DNA from: Cohnella sp. OV330
GTDB lineage: Bacteria > Bacillota > Bacilli > Paenibacillales > Paenibacillaceae
Length of the DNA: 64,000 bases
Direction of reading: 5' to 3'
Assembly: GCF_900112065.1 (NCBI RefSeq)
Contig: NZ_FOKE01000007.1
Span: 62,001-126,000 of the forward strand
The notes under the pieces are model-generated. The model was not told the origin of the DNA. It was given only the letters and a program-made list of their open reading frames with translations, and searched no databases. Within the stretch, counting starts at the first letter, position 1, and every line of letters begins with the position of its first letter. Made by a program: the position numbers and the translations under genes. Shown here in pieces: positions 43,377 through 52,401 of the stretch.

Positions 43377-44774
43377 ATGGCAAAGCAAATGCCCGAAATC
43401 GAAGAGTACCAGTACGGTTTCCGCGACGAGCATAAGGCCGTATTTCAATCCGGCAAAGGCCTGACCCCCGAGATCGTCCGCACGATCTCGGAGATGAAGG
43501 GCGAGCCTGAGTGGATGCTGAATTTCCGGTTGAAGTCGCTGGAGCAGTTCTACAAAATGGCAATGCCGACTTGGGGCGGAGACATGGACGAACTGGACTT
43601 CAACGACATCCAGTACTACGTCAAGCCGTCGGAAAGACAAGGTAAGACATGGGAAGAAGTGCCGGAGGAGATCAAGGCGACGTTCGATAAGCTGGGCATC
43701 CCCGAGGCTGAGCAGAAATTCCTGGCGGGCGTCTCGGCCCAGTATGAGTCCGAGGTCGTCTACCACTCGATGCAGGCCGATCTCGAAGCCCAGGGCGTCA
43801 TTTTCACCGACACCGACACGGCTCTGCGCGAGCACCCGGAGATCTTAAAGGAATACTTCGCCACCGTCGTTCCGGCAGCGGACAACAAGTTCGCCGCGCT
43901 GAACAGCGCCGTATGGTCCGGCGGCAGCTTCATCTACGTGCCGAAGGGCGTCAAGTGCGAGATCCCGCTGCAAGCCTACTTCCGCATCAACTCGGAGAAC
44001 ATGGGCCAGTTCGAGCGCACGCTCATCATCGCGGACGAAGGCAGCTTCGTTCACTACGTCGAAGGCTGCACGGCGCCCGTGTACAGCACGAACTCGCTGC
44101 ATAGCGCCGTCGTCGAGATCATCGTCAAGAAGGACGCGCGCGTCCGCTACACGACGATCCAGAACTGGGCGCCGAACATCTACAACCTCGTCACCAAGCG
44201 CGCCGTCGCCGAAGAGAACGCGACGATGGAGTGGGTCGACGGCAACATCGGCTCCAAGCTGACGATGAAGTACCCGGCCGTCATCCTGAAGGGCCGCGGC
44301 GCGCGCGGCATGGTGCTCTCCATCGCCGTCGCCGGCAAGGGCCAGCACCAGGACGCAGGCGCGAAGATGATCCACCTGGCGCCGGACACGACGTCCACGA
44401 TCGTCTCCAAGTCGATCTCCAAGCACGGCGGCAAAGTGACGTACCGCGGACTTGCTTCCTTCGGTCGCAACGCCGAGGGTGCCAAGGCGAACATCAAGTG
44501 CGACACGCTCATCCTCGACAACCAGTCGACGAGCGATACGATCCCGTACAACGAGATCTTCAACGACAATGTGACGCTCGAGCACGAGGCGACCGTATCC
44601 AAGGTATCCGAAGACCAGCTCTTCTACCTGATGAGCCGCGGCCTGTCCGAAGCCGAAGCGACCCAGATGATCGTCATGGGCTTCATCGAGCCGTTCACCA
44701 AGGAACTGCCGATGGAGTACGCGGTCGAGATGAACCGACTCATCAAGTTCGAAATGGAAGGCAGTATCGGCTAA
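43377..44774 (+). CDS. sufB: Fe-S assembly protein SufB
   Basis: 465 residues. EEYQYGFRDEHKAVFQSGKG, SGGSFIYVPKGVKCEIPLQ, VEGCTAPVYSTNSLHSAVVE and RGLSEAEATQMIVMGFIEPF are typical of SufB, the scaffold subunit on which clusters form. AAGGAGG lies ten bases before ATG 43377. Last gene of the operon; a terminator follows. Confidence 0.96.
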   Translation: MAKQMPEIEEYQYGFRDEHKAVFQSGKGLTPEIVRTISEMKGEPEWMLNFRLKSLEQFYKMAMPTWGGDMDELDFNDIQYYVKPSERQGKTWEEVPEEIKATFDKLGIPEAEQKFLAGVSAQYESEVVYHSMQADLEAQGVIFTDTDTALREHPEILKEYFATVVPAADNKFAALNSAVWSGGSFIYVPKGVKCEIPLQAYFRINSENMGQFERTLIIADEGSFVHYVEGCTAPVYSTNSLHSAVVEIIVKKDARVRYTTIQNWAPNIYNLVTKRAVAEENATMEWVDGNIGSKLTMKYPAVILKGRGARGMVLSIAVAGKGQHQDAGAKMIHLAPDTTSTIVSKSISKHGGKVTYRGLASFGRNAEGAKANIKCDTLILDNQSTSDTIPYNEIFNDNVTLEHEATVSKVSEDQLFYLMSRGLSEAEATQMIVMGFIEPFTKELPMEYAVEMNRLIKFEMEGSIG

Positions 44775-44823
44775 CGCTGCCAACCGTCTTGGACCGAATC
44801 CCATTCAATAACGTTTGATCTGG

Positions 44824-44855
44824 ACCCGTAGAGCTTCTCTACGGGTTCTTTTTTA
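44824..44855 (+). terminator. Terminator of suf operon
   Basis: ACCCGTAGAG and CTCTACGGGT form a perfect ten-bp stem with a three-base loop, followed by a T-rich tail. Confidence 0.9.
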
Positions 44856-44944
44856 TTTGTCATTCACGCAACGAATGCTGGATTGGCGCCGCGATGGGAA
44901 AGTCGGGGCTTGAATATCATGCTTAAACCGAGGGAGGTGTTAAA

Positions 44945-45670
44945 TTGGACAGGCAAACGTTCTTTGGCCTGCTTGGTCCGCAAGCGCAGCGGGCGCGACA
45001 AGAAGGTTCGCCGCTTTTCCCAAGCGTCAGACTTGCCCAGAACTTGCTGGAGACCGGCGGCAAGATAGACGAACGCCATAATCTCGGCGGCATGAAGGCC
45101 GGCGGCGGTATGCCTAACCAGTGGTGGCATGGCGAGACATACACGACGCCGACTTGGGAATTCGTTAACGGCAAACGCGTCCAGGTCCAGGAGACATGGC
45201 GGGCTTACGACAGCGTGTACGACTTCTATAAAGACCAAGACCAATTGTTCGGAAATGCCAGGTATGCCCGCGTTCGCGCCGCCAAGACGGTCGCGGAGCA
45301 GGCGGAAGCGCTCCAGTTCAGCGGGTACGCGACCGATCCGGCCTATAGCAACAAGATTGCTCAACTTATTCAGAGATACGGTCTGACGAAGTATGATGAC
45401 ATCGACGGGGGGGACGTACCGATGACGAAGGAGGAGCGGGAACAACTCGAGCTGCTTCAAAACCGGGTTAGCGAGCAGACGGAGCAGATTAGAGCGCTCG
45501 CCGACCGGCTTACCCAAACGGAAAACCGACAGGTCATCGCCGAGCCGCCGGCTTGGGCCGCCGCCGCCGTGCAGGCTGCCGTTGAAGCGAAGCTGATCGA
45601 TACGCCGCTGGGCGGCAGTTACGACTTTTATCGGCTGCTGACCATATTGCATCGTCAAAACTTGATTTGA
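44945..45670 (+). CDS. Glucosaminidase-domain protein
   Basis: 241 residues. The first ~150 residues carry a peptidoglycan glucosaminidase fold: FPSVRLAQNLLETGGK with the probable catalytic Glu, NLGGMKAGGGMPNQWWHGETY, and the YDSVYDFYKDQDQLF helix typical of FlgJ-like lysins. A coiled-coil stretch (about 160-195) and a C-terminal motif YDFYRLLTILHRQNL, seen in phage-type lysins, follow. No signal peptide. TTG start at 44945 with GGGAGG upstream. No holin or phage genes are near, so it may be a domesticated lysin. Confidence 0.8.
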   Translation: MDRQTFFGLLGPQAQRARQEGSPLFPSVRLAQNLLETGGKIDERHNLGGMKAGGGMPNQWWHGETYTTPTWEFVNGKRVQVQETWRAYDSVYDFYKDQDQLFGNARYARVRAAKTVAEQAEALQFSGYATDPAYSNKIAQLIQRYGLTKYDDIDGGDVPMTKEEREQLELLQNRVSEQTEQIRALADRLTQTENRQVIAEPPAWAAAAVQAAVEAKLIDTPLGGSYDFYRLLTILHRQNLI

Positions 45671-45797
45671 ATCGGAAGGCCCTGCGACTTCAGCGTCCTC
45701 ATCGCAAGCCGGAGCTGTCTAACGGCATAAATCCGGCCGCGATCAACCATCCTAACGAAGGAATTTCTAGATGGGACCTTCGGAGGGATGGTTAAGC

Positions 45798-46769
45798 ATG
45801 CGTAATCGTATGTTCGCAAGGGCGACTTGCGCGGGTATCGCGGCGGCAGCGCTGCTGGCAGGCGCCGGTTGCACGGACAACCCGGGCGATACGGCCGATC
45901 TGAGCCAAAGATACGCGCCGGTGAAGGTGAAGTCGGCGGAGCAAACGAAAGCCGGGGAAAAGGCCGAGAGCAGCGTCATCAAGCTGCGCAGCATCCACCG
46001 TACCGGTTACGTAGCTCTGTCCGACGTGGCCAAGGCGGCGGGATATACCGGCAAGTGGCTATCCGACGGCAGCTACGGTCTAGGCGATCATGACCCAAGG
46101 TGGAAGTTCCGGACGGGAGACAGCACGGTGCAAGCAGGCGGGAAGCAGACCAAGTTGCCGGCGCCGGCGGTAAAGGAAAAAGACGGCTTGTACATTCCAG
46201 CTGCAGGGCTGCCTGCGTTGTTCGGAAACGAGCTCGCGATGCGGACGAACGGCGGCAGCATCTCCCTCCTCCCGCGAGCGTTCGGTCATAATGCCGGACA
46301 TGGCGGCATGCCTTTCGCCGACGCGGCGCCCGGCGCCGCAAACGGCGGGAAGCTGCGGATCGCCTCCGCTTCAAGCGACGCAGCCGATATTATTGCGCAC
46401 GGGCAAAAGTTTCTAGGCGTAAAATATGACTTCGGGACAGGCGACTACCGGAATACGGGGTTGTTCGATTGTTCGTCGTTCGTCCAGTACCTGTTCGCCG
46501 ACAAAGGCATTCAGCTGCCCCGTACGGCCAGAGAACAGGCTGAACGCGGTACTTCGGTGTCCAGAAACGAGCTGCAGCCCGGGGACCTGATGTTTTTTTA
46601 CGTACCCGGCCGCTTCAAGACGGACAAGACGGTGGGTCATGTAGGCATCTATATGGGGGGCGGCAAAATGCTCCATTCGAGCCCGAAGCCCGAAGACGGG
46701 GTGCAAATTACGGATATCGACAAAGCGTATTGGCAGGATACCTTCCTGTATGCCAAGCGGCTGCTCTAG
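45798..46769 (+). CDS. NlpC/P60 family cell-wall peptidase lipoprotein
   Basis: 323 residues. Lipoprotein signal peptide ending in LAGAGC (Cys25), a central copper-amine-oxidase-like/stalk region, and a C-terminal NlpC/P60 domain with catalytic Cys225 in FDCSSFVQYLF and His in VGHVGIYMGGGKMLHSS. It should hydrolyse peptide stems of peptidoglycan outside the membrane. Start 45798 is preferred (GGAGG eleven bases upstream, normal signal length); ATG 45771 is possible. It ends 20 bases before a terminator for the opposite-strand gene. Confidence 0.85.
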   Translation: MRNRMFARATCAGIAAAALLAGAGCTDNPGDTADLSQRYAPVKVKSAEQTKAGEKAESSVIKLRSIHRTGYVALSDVAKAAGYTGKWLSDGSYGLGDHDPRWKFRTGDSTVQAGGKQTKLPAPAVKEKDGLYIPAAGLPALFGNELAMRTNGGSISLLPRAFGHNAGHGGMPFADAAPGAANGGKLRIASASSDAADIIAHGQKFLGVKYDFGTGDYRNTGLFDCSSFVQYLFADKGIQLPRTAREQAERGTSVSRNELQPGDLMFFYVPGRFKTDKTVGHVGIYMGGGKMLHSSPKPEDGVQITDIDKAYWQDTFLYAKRLL

Positions 46770-46789
46770 CATCCGCGGGTACGCGTATT

Positions 46790-46820
46790 AAAAAAGCCCC
46801 GGCCGATATGGGCCGGGGCT
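46790..46820 (-). terminator. Terminator between NlpC/P60 gene and HD-GYP gene
   Basis: AGCCCCGGCC pairs with GGCCGGGGCT. Read on the minus strand it is followed by six T, so it ends the HD-GYP transcript and may also serve the plus-strand gene. Confidence 0.8.
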
Positions 46821-46828
46821 AGCCGTAT

Positions 46829-47875
46829 TTACGTCGAGATCCGATCGATCTCCAGGTCGCGTTCGACGGCCAGGTCAATGAACGCGTCGTCGACATGGAT
46901 GAGCGGGCGGAACGGATCCGTCGGGTGCGTCATGATGATCGTCCCCCACCGTCCGTCGGACAACTGAGCGCGTTTGCCGATGAAGTTGGGAATCATCCGG
47001 TTGATGAACGTCTGCGTCATCTCTGCATCCAGTTCATTGAAGCTGAGTCGGTACAGCTCCTTCAGCACGCAGAGCAAATCCCGCTTTTCCTGGTGGATGC
47101 GGTCCGAAGTCATGGCGCTGTAAATATCAGCGATCGCGATGACTCTCGACATCGGCAAGATCGCTTCGTCCTGCAGCCGCTCGGGATATCCCGTACCGTC
47201 GCGCCTCTCGTGGTGCTGGAGCGCGGCGACGGCGATCCCGTCGTCCGGGTACGAGTCGGTCAGAATCCGATAGCTGTGTAAAGGATGCTTCTTGATCTCC
47301 TCGAATTCCGCTTCGGTCAGCCGCCCGCTTTTCTTTAGGAGCTCCTCGGAAATGCGGCTCTTGCCGATGTCGTGCAGGAAGCCTGCCATGCCCGCCCGGA
47401 TCTGGTCCTCGTCGCTCCAATCCAGCCACTTGGCCATGTAGAAGCTAAGCATGCCGACCTGGACCGAGTGCTGATACGTATATTCGTCCTGCGTGTGCAT
47501 GCTCAGCATCAGCGAGACGACGTCGCGTTCCTCTTGAAAATGTCTGACGAGCGGCTGGAAGCTCTCTTTGGCGTCCGCCTCGGAGATCCTGCCTTCCACG
47601 ATCGCCTGCTTGAATAGCAGTTCGCACCCCACGACGGCGTCTTCGAACCTGAAATGGAGTTCGGGAGGGAACAGGTCCGCCGCGGTCTCGGAAGCTTCGA
47701 ACGAAGGGGAAACGCGTTGCTCGATATCGACGTACTCGATTCGGTGCTGGTAGAGACGGGACAAATCATGCTCGTTCAATATCGCGCCACTGGACAGGAC
47801 GTGCAGTCCGTATCCGTTGAAAATATCTTGCGAGATCTGATCGCCAGCCTGCAAATCGGTAATATGAATTCGCAT
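46829..47875 (-). CDS. HD-GYP domain cyclic-di-GMP phosphodiesterase
   Basis: 348 residues. The HD-GYP domain (about 110-290) has FLHDIGKSRISEELL, KHPLHSYRIL and HHERRDGTGYPERL, the full metal and GYP signatures. The N-terminal ~100 residues and C-terminal ~60 residues (ending with a PilZ-like RAQLSDGRWGTIIM segment) flank it. Likely hydrolyses cyclic-di-GMP. GAGGTG is close to ATG 47875. A second HD-GYP gene with similar architecture lies at 52640. Confidence 0.88.
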   Translation of the reverse strand: MRIHITDLQAGDQISQDIFNGYGLHVLSSGAILNEHDLSRLYQHRIEYVDIEQRVSPSFEASETAADLFPPELHFRFEDAVVGCELLFKQAIVEGRISEADAKESFQPLVRHFQEERDVVSLMLSMHTQDEYTYQHSVQVGMLSFYMAKWLDWSDEDQIRAGMAGFLHDIGKSRISEELLKKSGRLTEAEFEEIKKHPLHSYRILTDSYPDDGIAVAALQHHERRDGTGYPERLQDEAILPMSRVIAIADIYSAMTSDRIHQEKRDLLCVLKELYRLSFNELDAEMTQTFINRMIPNFIGKRAQLSDGRWGTIIMTHPTDPFRPLIHVDDAFIDLAVERDLEIDRIST

Positions 47876-47991
47876 TGCGCACCTCGCCGTATGGTCTTCT
47901 GCGGCATCAACGTCGGATAACCGCTTTCAAACCATATGTTACCAAAGTATACCGGGCGCTTGCAATGGATTTTTGTCGATAAGGAGTAGGA

Positions 47992-49050
47992 CTATTCGCC
48001 GAGCAGCTCGGCGTAAAGGCGCCTCGCGCGAACCGGATCGTCCGTACCGGACACGAGCGCGCGCCCGTCGGGGAAGAGCGCAAAGGCGATGCCGTCTGCC
48101 CGCCGAAGGCGCAGCAAATAGTCGCGCAGCTCCACGTGTCCGAGTGCGGCCCATCTGGCGGCGAGACGCGGCAGATCGAGCGACGCGTCGGAAGCCGAGG
48201 GCGATACCTGGACCGTCTGGCGGCCGCAGAGCGAAGCGGTCAACGGTTCGGCGGCGTCCCCGTCGAGCCATTCGAACCTTCGATCGGGGCCGCATACGGG
48301 GCAGTCCGCTCTTCGCGCGCCCGCGATCCCAAGCTGTTGCCAGCCGGTATGCCAGAGGTCGGTCTGAAGCAGCGCGCCGTGCAGCGCTTCTTCGCGGCCG
48401 CCGAGCAGCTTGATCGCTTCCATCGATTGGACGGAAGCGACGAGATCGACGATCGGCCCCAGCACGCCGGCCGTCTCGCAGGTGTCGAGCGCGCCGCCGC
48501 GCGGCGGCTGCGGGAAGATACAGCGCAGGCAGGGGCCGCCCGTGCCGGGACGGATCGTCATCGTCATGCCGGAGGCCCCGACGGCCGCGCCGTAGATCCA
48601 AGGCTTGCCGTGCTTCGCGCTCCACTCGTTCAGCAGGTACCGGACCCCGAAGCTGTCGGTGCCGTCGACGACCAGATCGGCGTCCGACAGCAGCGTCTCG
48701 ATGTTGCCCGCGTTCAGATCGACCGCGTACGGCTTGTAGGCGACGCTGCCGTTGATCGCGGACAGCCTTCGCGCGGCCGCGACCGCCTTCGGCGTCCCTT
48801 CGGCGGCATCCGCTTCATCGTACAGCAGCTGCCGCTGCAAGTTGGTCGGCTCGACGACGTCGCGGTCGATCAAGATAAGGCGGCCGATGCCGGCACGGGC
48901 CAGATGATTGGCCGAGACGCAGCCGAGCGCGCCGACGCCGACGATCGCGGCGGTCTTGGCGGACAAGGACGCCTGGCCGTCGGCGCCGAACGGAGCGAAG
49001 CGGACTTGGCGCGCATAGCGGTCCGCGCCGCCTGCGAACGCCCCGGTCAC
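47992..49050 (-). CDS. ThiF/MoeB-family adenylyltransferase
   Basis: 352 residues. DRYARQVRFAPFG, the ATP motif VGVGALGCVSANHLARAGIG, DNFETRY-equivalent DGTDSFGVRYLLN, CETAGVLGPIVDLVAS and a zinc pair (CLRC ... CPVC) mark an E1-like enzyme. It adenylates the C-terminal Gly-Gly of a MoaD- or ThiS-type sulfur carrier. The GTG start overlaps the MoaD-MoaE stop (GTGA), so it is probably the MoaD activator (MoeB). The ~100-residue tail after the second zinc pair, starting SLCGRQTVQ, is longer than in Escherichia coli MoeB and I do not recognise its role. Confidence 0.82.
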   Translation of the reverse strand: MTGAFAGGADRYARQVRFAPFGADGQASLSAKTAAIVGVGALGCVSANHLARAGIGRLILIDRDVVEPTNLQRQLLYDEADAAEGTPKAVAAARRLSAINGSVAYKPYAVDLNAGNIETLLSDADLVVDGTDSFGVRYLLNEWSAKHGKPWIYGAAVGASGMTMTIRPGTGGPCLRCIFPQPPRGGALDTCETAGVLGPIVDLVASVQSMEAIKLLGGREEALHGALLQTDLWHTGWQQLGIAGARRADCPVCGPDRRFEWLDGDAAEPLTASLCGRQTVQVSPSASDASLDLPRLAARWAALGHVELRDYLLRLRRADGIAFALFPDGRALVSGTDDPVRARRLYAELLGE

Positions 49051-49799
49051 GGCTGCTCGCCGGCGAGCGGCGCCAGCGGATCCCAAGGACCGGTCTGATG
49101 GCCTTTCCATTCGGAGCCGTCCTCGTAAACCTCGCGTTTCCAGATCGGCACCGTCTGCTTCAGCCGCTCGATCGCATACCTGCTCGCCTCGTACGCGGGC
49201 GCGCGGCGGGGCGAGGAGACCGCGATGAGCACGCTCGTCTCGCCGATGCCGACCGGCCCGATGCGGTGGTGGATCGCGCACAGCGTGCCCGGCCACCGCT
49301 CGCCGATCTCGTCGCCGATCTGCCGCAGCGCCGCGAGCGCCATCGGTTCGTACGCTTCGTATTCGAGCGTGACCGTACGTTGACCGCCCGTGAGCTCCCG
49401 CGTCGTCCCCGCGAACAGGAGCGCGGCGCCGTGATCGGGGTGATGCACGAGCGCGAGCACGTCCTCCGCCGACAGCACCGCCGCCGATATCGCATAAGGA
49501 GCTGTTGCTGCCGGCACGGCTTCGTTGCCTGCGTCAAGCCCGGAACCGCCCGACACGGGCGGCAGCAGCGCGATCTCGTCGCCGTGGCCGATCTCCGCCT
49601 CGTCGGGCGAAAACGACTGATTGCGCGCGACGAACGACACCTCGATCAGATCGGCTTGCTCCGGATGGGCGGCCGCGAGCCGCCGCTTCAACTCGCCGGC
49701 CGCGAGCCGGTCCTCGGCGAATTCCGTCTCGAGCAGGCGCGTACCGAGGCGCTCGGCCAGTCCGGCGAATAAATATATTTTCCATTTATAAGTCGTCAT
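49047..49799 (-). CDS. MoaD-MoaE fusion: molybdopterin synthase, both subunits
   Basis: 250 residues. Residues 1-85 are a beta-grasp MoaD with the usual ending LLPPVSGG (Gly84-Gly85). After a short linker, residues about 100-250 form MoaE (LVHHPDHGAALLFAGTTR, VTLEYEAYEPMA, RIGPVGIGETSVLIAVSSP, KREVYEDGSEW with the catalytic Lys). The enzyme inserts two sulfurs into precursor Z to make molybdopterin. Since MoaD must present a free C-terminal Gly-Gly, the fusion should be cut after Gly85, as reported for Mycobacterium MoaX. Divergent from moaA; overlaps the ThiF/MoeB gene. Confidence 0.88.
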   Translation of the reverse strand: MTTYKWKIYLFAGLAERLGTRLLETEFAEDRLAAGELKRRLAAAHPEQADLIEVSFVARNQSFSPDEAEIGHGDEIALLPPVSGGSGLDAGNEAVPAATAPYAISAAVLSAEDVLALVHHPDHGAALLFAGTTRELTGGQRTVTLEYEAYEPMALAALRQIGDEIGERWPGTLCAIHHRIGPVGIGETSVLIAVSSPRRAPAYEASRYAIERLKQTVPIWKREVYEDGSEWKGHQTGPWDPLAPLAGEQP

Positions 49800-49846
49800 G
49801 TATTTGCCCTGCCTTCCATACGTTTCACAAGGGGGTTGCCTTGTCC

Positions 49847-49903
49847 AAGCATACCATAATGCTTCTGAAAATGTTATGCTATAACCATGTCAGCTAGCAT
49901 AAC
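49847..49903. promoter_or_regulatory. AGCAT half-site cluster between moaA and the MoaD-MoaE gene
   Basis: AAGCAT-accata-ATGCTT (49847-49864), GTTAT-gct-ATAAC (49873-49885) and GTTATGCTA...TAGCATAAC (49873-49881 with 49895-49903) are nested inverted repeats. TATAAC (49880-49885), preceded by TGC, could be an extended -10 box for moaA. The position between divergent genes suggests an operator. Confidence 0.5.
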
Positions 49904-49941
49904 AGGAGGAGGTTTCAAGCTTCCTGAAGGAGGGCCACGCC

Positions 49942-50946
49942 ATGACGGAATTAAAGGACCGATACGACCGCAAACATACGTACCTGCGCATCTCCGTCAC
50001 GGACCGCTGCAATCTGCGCTGCCTGTATTGCATGCCCGAGGAAGGCATGGAGTTCATGGACAAAGAACGCCTTCTGACCTACGATCAGATCGCCGAGGTG
50101 GTGGAGACCGCCGCGGGATTCGGCATCTCCAAGCTGCGGATTACCGGAGGGGAGCCGCTCGTCCGGCCGGGCATCGCGGGATTGATCGCGAAGCTGAAGT
50201 CGATCGAGGGCATCGAGGAGATCTCGCTTACGACGAACGGACTGCTGCTCGGGCCGCAGGCTGCCGCGCTCAAGGTCGCCGGACTCGATCGCGTTAATAT
50301 TAGCCTGGATACGCTGGACAGCGCCCGTTTTCGCTTCATCGCGCGAAGGGGAAGGCTGGACAAAGTGCTGGAGGGCATCGAGGCCGCGGCCGAGGCGGGC
50401 CTTGGGCCGATCAAGCTCAACTGCGTGCTGCTCAAGGGCGTAAACGAGGACGAGATCGGCACGTTTCTGCGCCTGAGCGCCGAGAAGCCGCTTCACGTCC
50501 GCTTCATCGAATACATGCCGATCGGGCACGACGACGCCGGCTGGCGCGACCACTATCTGCCGCTGACGCGCGTCGCCGAAGAGGCCGACCGCCTCGGACT
50601 GGCTTACGAACCGCTGCCGGAGGGGCCTGCGGGCAACGGTCCGTCCGAGAACTTCCGGATCGCGGGCGGTGCGGGCTCTTTCGGTCTGATCCATCCGGTC
50701 AGCAATCACTTCTGCGCCAACTGCAACCGGCTCCGCTTGACGGCGGAGGGCGATCTCAAGCCTTGTCTGTACTGGGTGGACGAGCTGAGCGTCCGTCCGG
50801 CGCTCGGCTCTCCCGAGGCGATGCGCGAGCTGTTCATGAAGGCGATGCGCATCAAGCCCGAGAACCATGAGATGGCGGCTCTGTTGGCCGGAGACGCCCA
50901 GTCGCATGTGCCGACAGGGCGCAGGATGTCTCAAATCGGGGGGTAG
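49942..50946 (+). CDS. moaA: GTP 3',8-cyclase
   Basis: 334 residues, radical-SAM enzyme. N-terminal cluster motif TDRCNLRCLYCMPEEG, GGEPLVRPG, and a C-terminal second cluster site FCANCNRLRLTAEGDLKPC are diagnostic. It makes 3',8-cyclo-GTP, the first step of molybdenum-cofactor synthesis; moaC was not seen in this window. AAGGAGGG lies upstream of ATG 49942. Divergent from the MoaD-MoaE gene and followed nine bases later by the yunD-like gene. Confidence 0.95.
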   Translation: MTELKDRYDRKHTYLRISVTDRCNLRCLYCMPEEGMEFMDKERLLTYDQIAEVVETAAGFGISKLRITGGEPLVRPGIAGLIAKLKSIEGIEEISLTTNGLLLGPQAAALKVAGLDRVNISLDTLDSARFRFIARRGRLDKVLEGIEAAAEAGLGPIKLNCVLLKGVNEDEIGTFLRLSAEKPLHVRFIEYMPIGHDDAGWRDHYLPLTRVAEEADRLGLAYEPLPEGPAGNGPSENFRIAGGAGSFGLIHPVSNHFCANCNRLRLTAEGDLKPCLYWVDELSVRPALGSPEAMRELFMKAMRIKPENHEMAALLAGDAQSHVPTGRRMSQIGG

Positions 50947-50955
50947 GAGGCGAAA

Positions 50956-52401
50956 GTGGTGCAAAGCGGCAAGCTGGTCCTGCTTCATACCAACGATATT
51001 CACAGTCACTTCGAGGAGGCCGCCAGGGCGGCCGATTATATAAAGGAAGTCCGCGGGTCCGTGCCTGCGGACCGGCTGCTGCTCGTAGATTGCGGCGACC
51101 ATCTGGACCGCGTGCGGATCGAGACGGAGGGGACGGACGCCGCAGTGAACCGGGAACTGCTGACGCGGCTTGGCTACGACGCGGTAACGTTTGGAAACAA
51201 CGAGGGATTGACCTATACGCCCGAGCAACTGGACCGACTGTACGAGAACGCCCCTTTTCCGGTCGTCTGCGCGAATCTGAAGCTCGCCTCGACCGGACGT
51301 TCTCCGGCTTGGATGCGCCGCACGCTGACGCTTCAAAGGGCCGGGCTGACCGTCGGCCTTTTCGGTCTTACGGTCCAGTTTCACGAATTTTACGAGCTGC
51401 TCGGCTGGGAAGCGTCCGATCCGCTTGAAGAAGCGGCGGCTTGCGTCGCCGAACTTCGGGCTGCCTGCGACGTCGTCGTGGCGATCTCCCATCTGGGACT
51501 TCGCCAGGACGAGCGGATGGCGGCGGCCGTGCCGGGCATCGACGTGATCCTCGGCGCCCATACGCACCATCTGCTGGAGGTGCCGCTTCGTATCGACGGC
51601 ACGGTGGTCTGCGCGGCCGGCAAGTTCGGCCGCTACGTCGGCACCGTCGAGATCGGTCGCGGCCGAGACGGGCAGGGGCTTGCCATCGAGGGCCGGACCG
51701 TTCCGACCGAAGGCCGGCGGGCGGATCCCGAGACGGCGGACATCGTCGGCGCCGCGCTGCAGAAGGCGAAGCTGGCGATGGCCGAGCCGGTCGCGGAGCT
51801 GGCCGTTCCGCTCGCCGGAGACGCGGACGCCGAGAGCCCGCTCGGCACGCTGCTGGCGGGAGCGCTGCGCCGCAAGACCGGCGCCGAGATCGGGCTGACC
51901 AACGCAGGGCAGCTGCTCGACGGACTCGCGGCAGGGCCGGTGACCCGCGAGCGGATCCATGCCGTCTGTCCATCGCCGATCAATCCGTGCCTCATCGAGC
52001 TGAACGGCGCGCAACTGAAGCAGGCGTTCGAAGAGAGCCTGCTGCCTGAATTCATCGGCCTGGAATTTCACGGCTTCGGCTTCAGGGGCAAAGTGCTGGG
52101 ACGCTTGTGCACGGACGGCGCCGAGGTGGTCTTCGATCCCGCGGCGCCGCCGTACAGCCGCGTAATCGGCGTTCGGGTGAACGGCGAGCCGCTGGACGAA
52201 GCGCGAGCGTATACGGTCGGCACGCTCGACATGTTCACGTTCGGCATCGGTTATGTCGGCTTGAAGCAGGGACGCGTCGTGCGCTATTGCCTGCCGGAGT
52301 TCATCCGCGACCTGCTCGCCGAGGCGCTGGTCGACGATCGGGCCGTGGCCGATTGCGTCCGGCCCCGATGGACGGAGCGCGCGGCTTCCGCTGCCCTTTA
52401 A
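50956..52401 (+). CDS. 5'-nucleotidase/metallophosphoesterase family protein (YunD-like)
   Basis: 481 residues. Metal-binding motifs LLHTNDIHSHF, VDCGDHLD, GNNE, ISHLG and GAHTHH of the calcineurin-like phosphoesterases are followed by a C-terminal 5'-nucleotidase domain (LTNAGQLLDGL, NPCLIELNGAQLKQAFE). No signal peptide, so it is cytoplasmic like B. subtilis YunD. GTG start 50956 with AGGAGG upstream (a second GTG three bases on is equally good). Transcribed with moaA. Substrate unknown. Confidence 0.85.
   Translation: MVQSGKLVLLHTNDIHSHFEEAARAADYIKEVRGSVPADRLLLVDCGDHLDRVRIETEGTDAAVNRELLTRLGYDAVTFGNNEGLTYTPEQLDRLYENAPFPVVCANLKLASTGRSPAWMRRTLTLQRAGLTVGLFGLTVQFHEFYELLGWEASDPLEEAAACVAELRAACDVVVAISHLGLRQDERMAAAVPGIDVILGAHTHHLLEVPLRIDGTVVCAAGKFGRYVGTVEIGRGRDGQGLAIEGRTVPTEGRRADPETADIVGAALQKAKLAMAEPVAELAVPLAGDADAESPLGTLLAGALRRKTGAEIGLTNAGQLLDGLAAGPVTRERIHAVCPSPINPCLIELNGAQLKQAFEESLLPEFIGLEFHGFGFRGKVLGRLCTDGAEVVFDPAAPPYSRVIGVRVNGEPLDEARAYTVGTLDMFTFGIGYVGLKQGRVVRYCLPEFIRDLLAEALVDDRAVADCVRPRWTERAASAAL

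Noticed and set aside
49800..49941. Moco riboswitch upstream of moaA
   Set aside because: The leader is too short and AT-rich; it contains nested inverted repeats rather than a multi-helix riboswitch.
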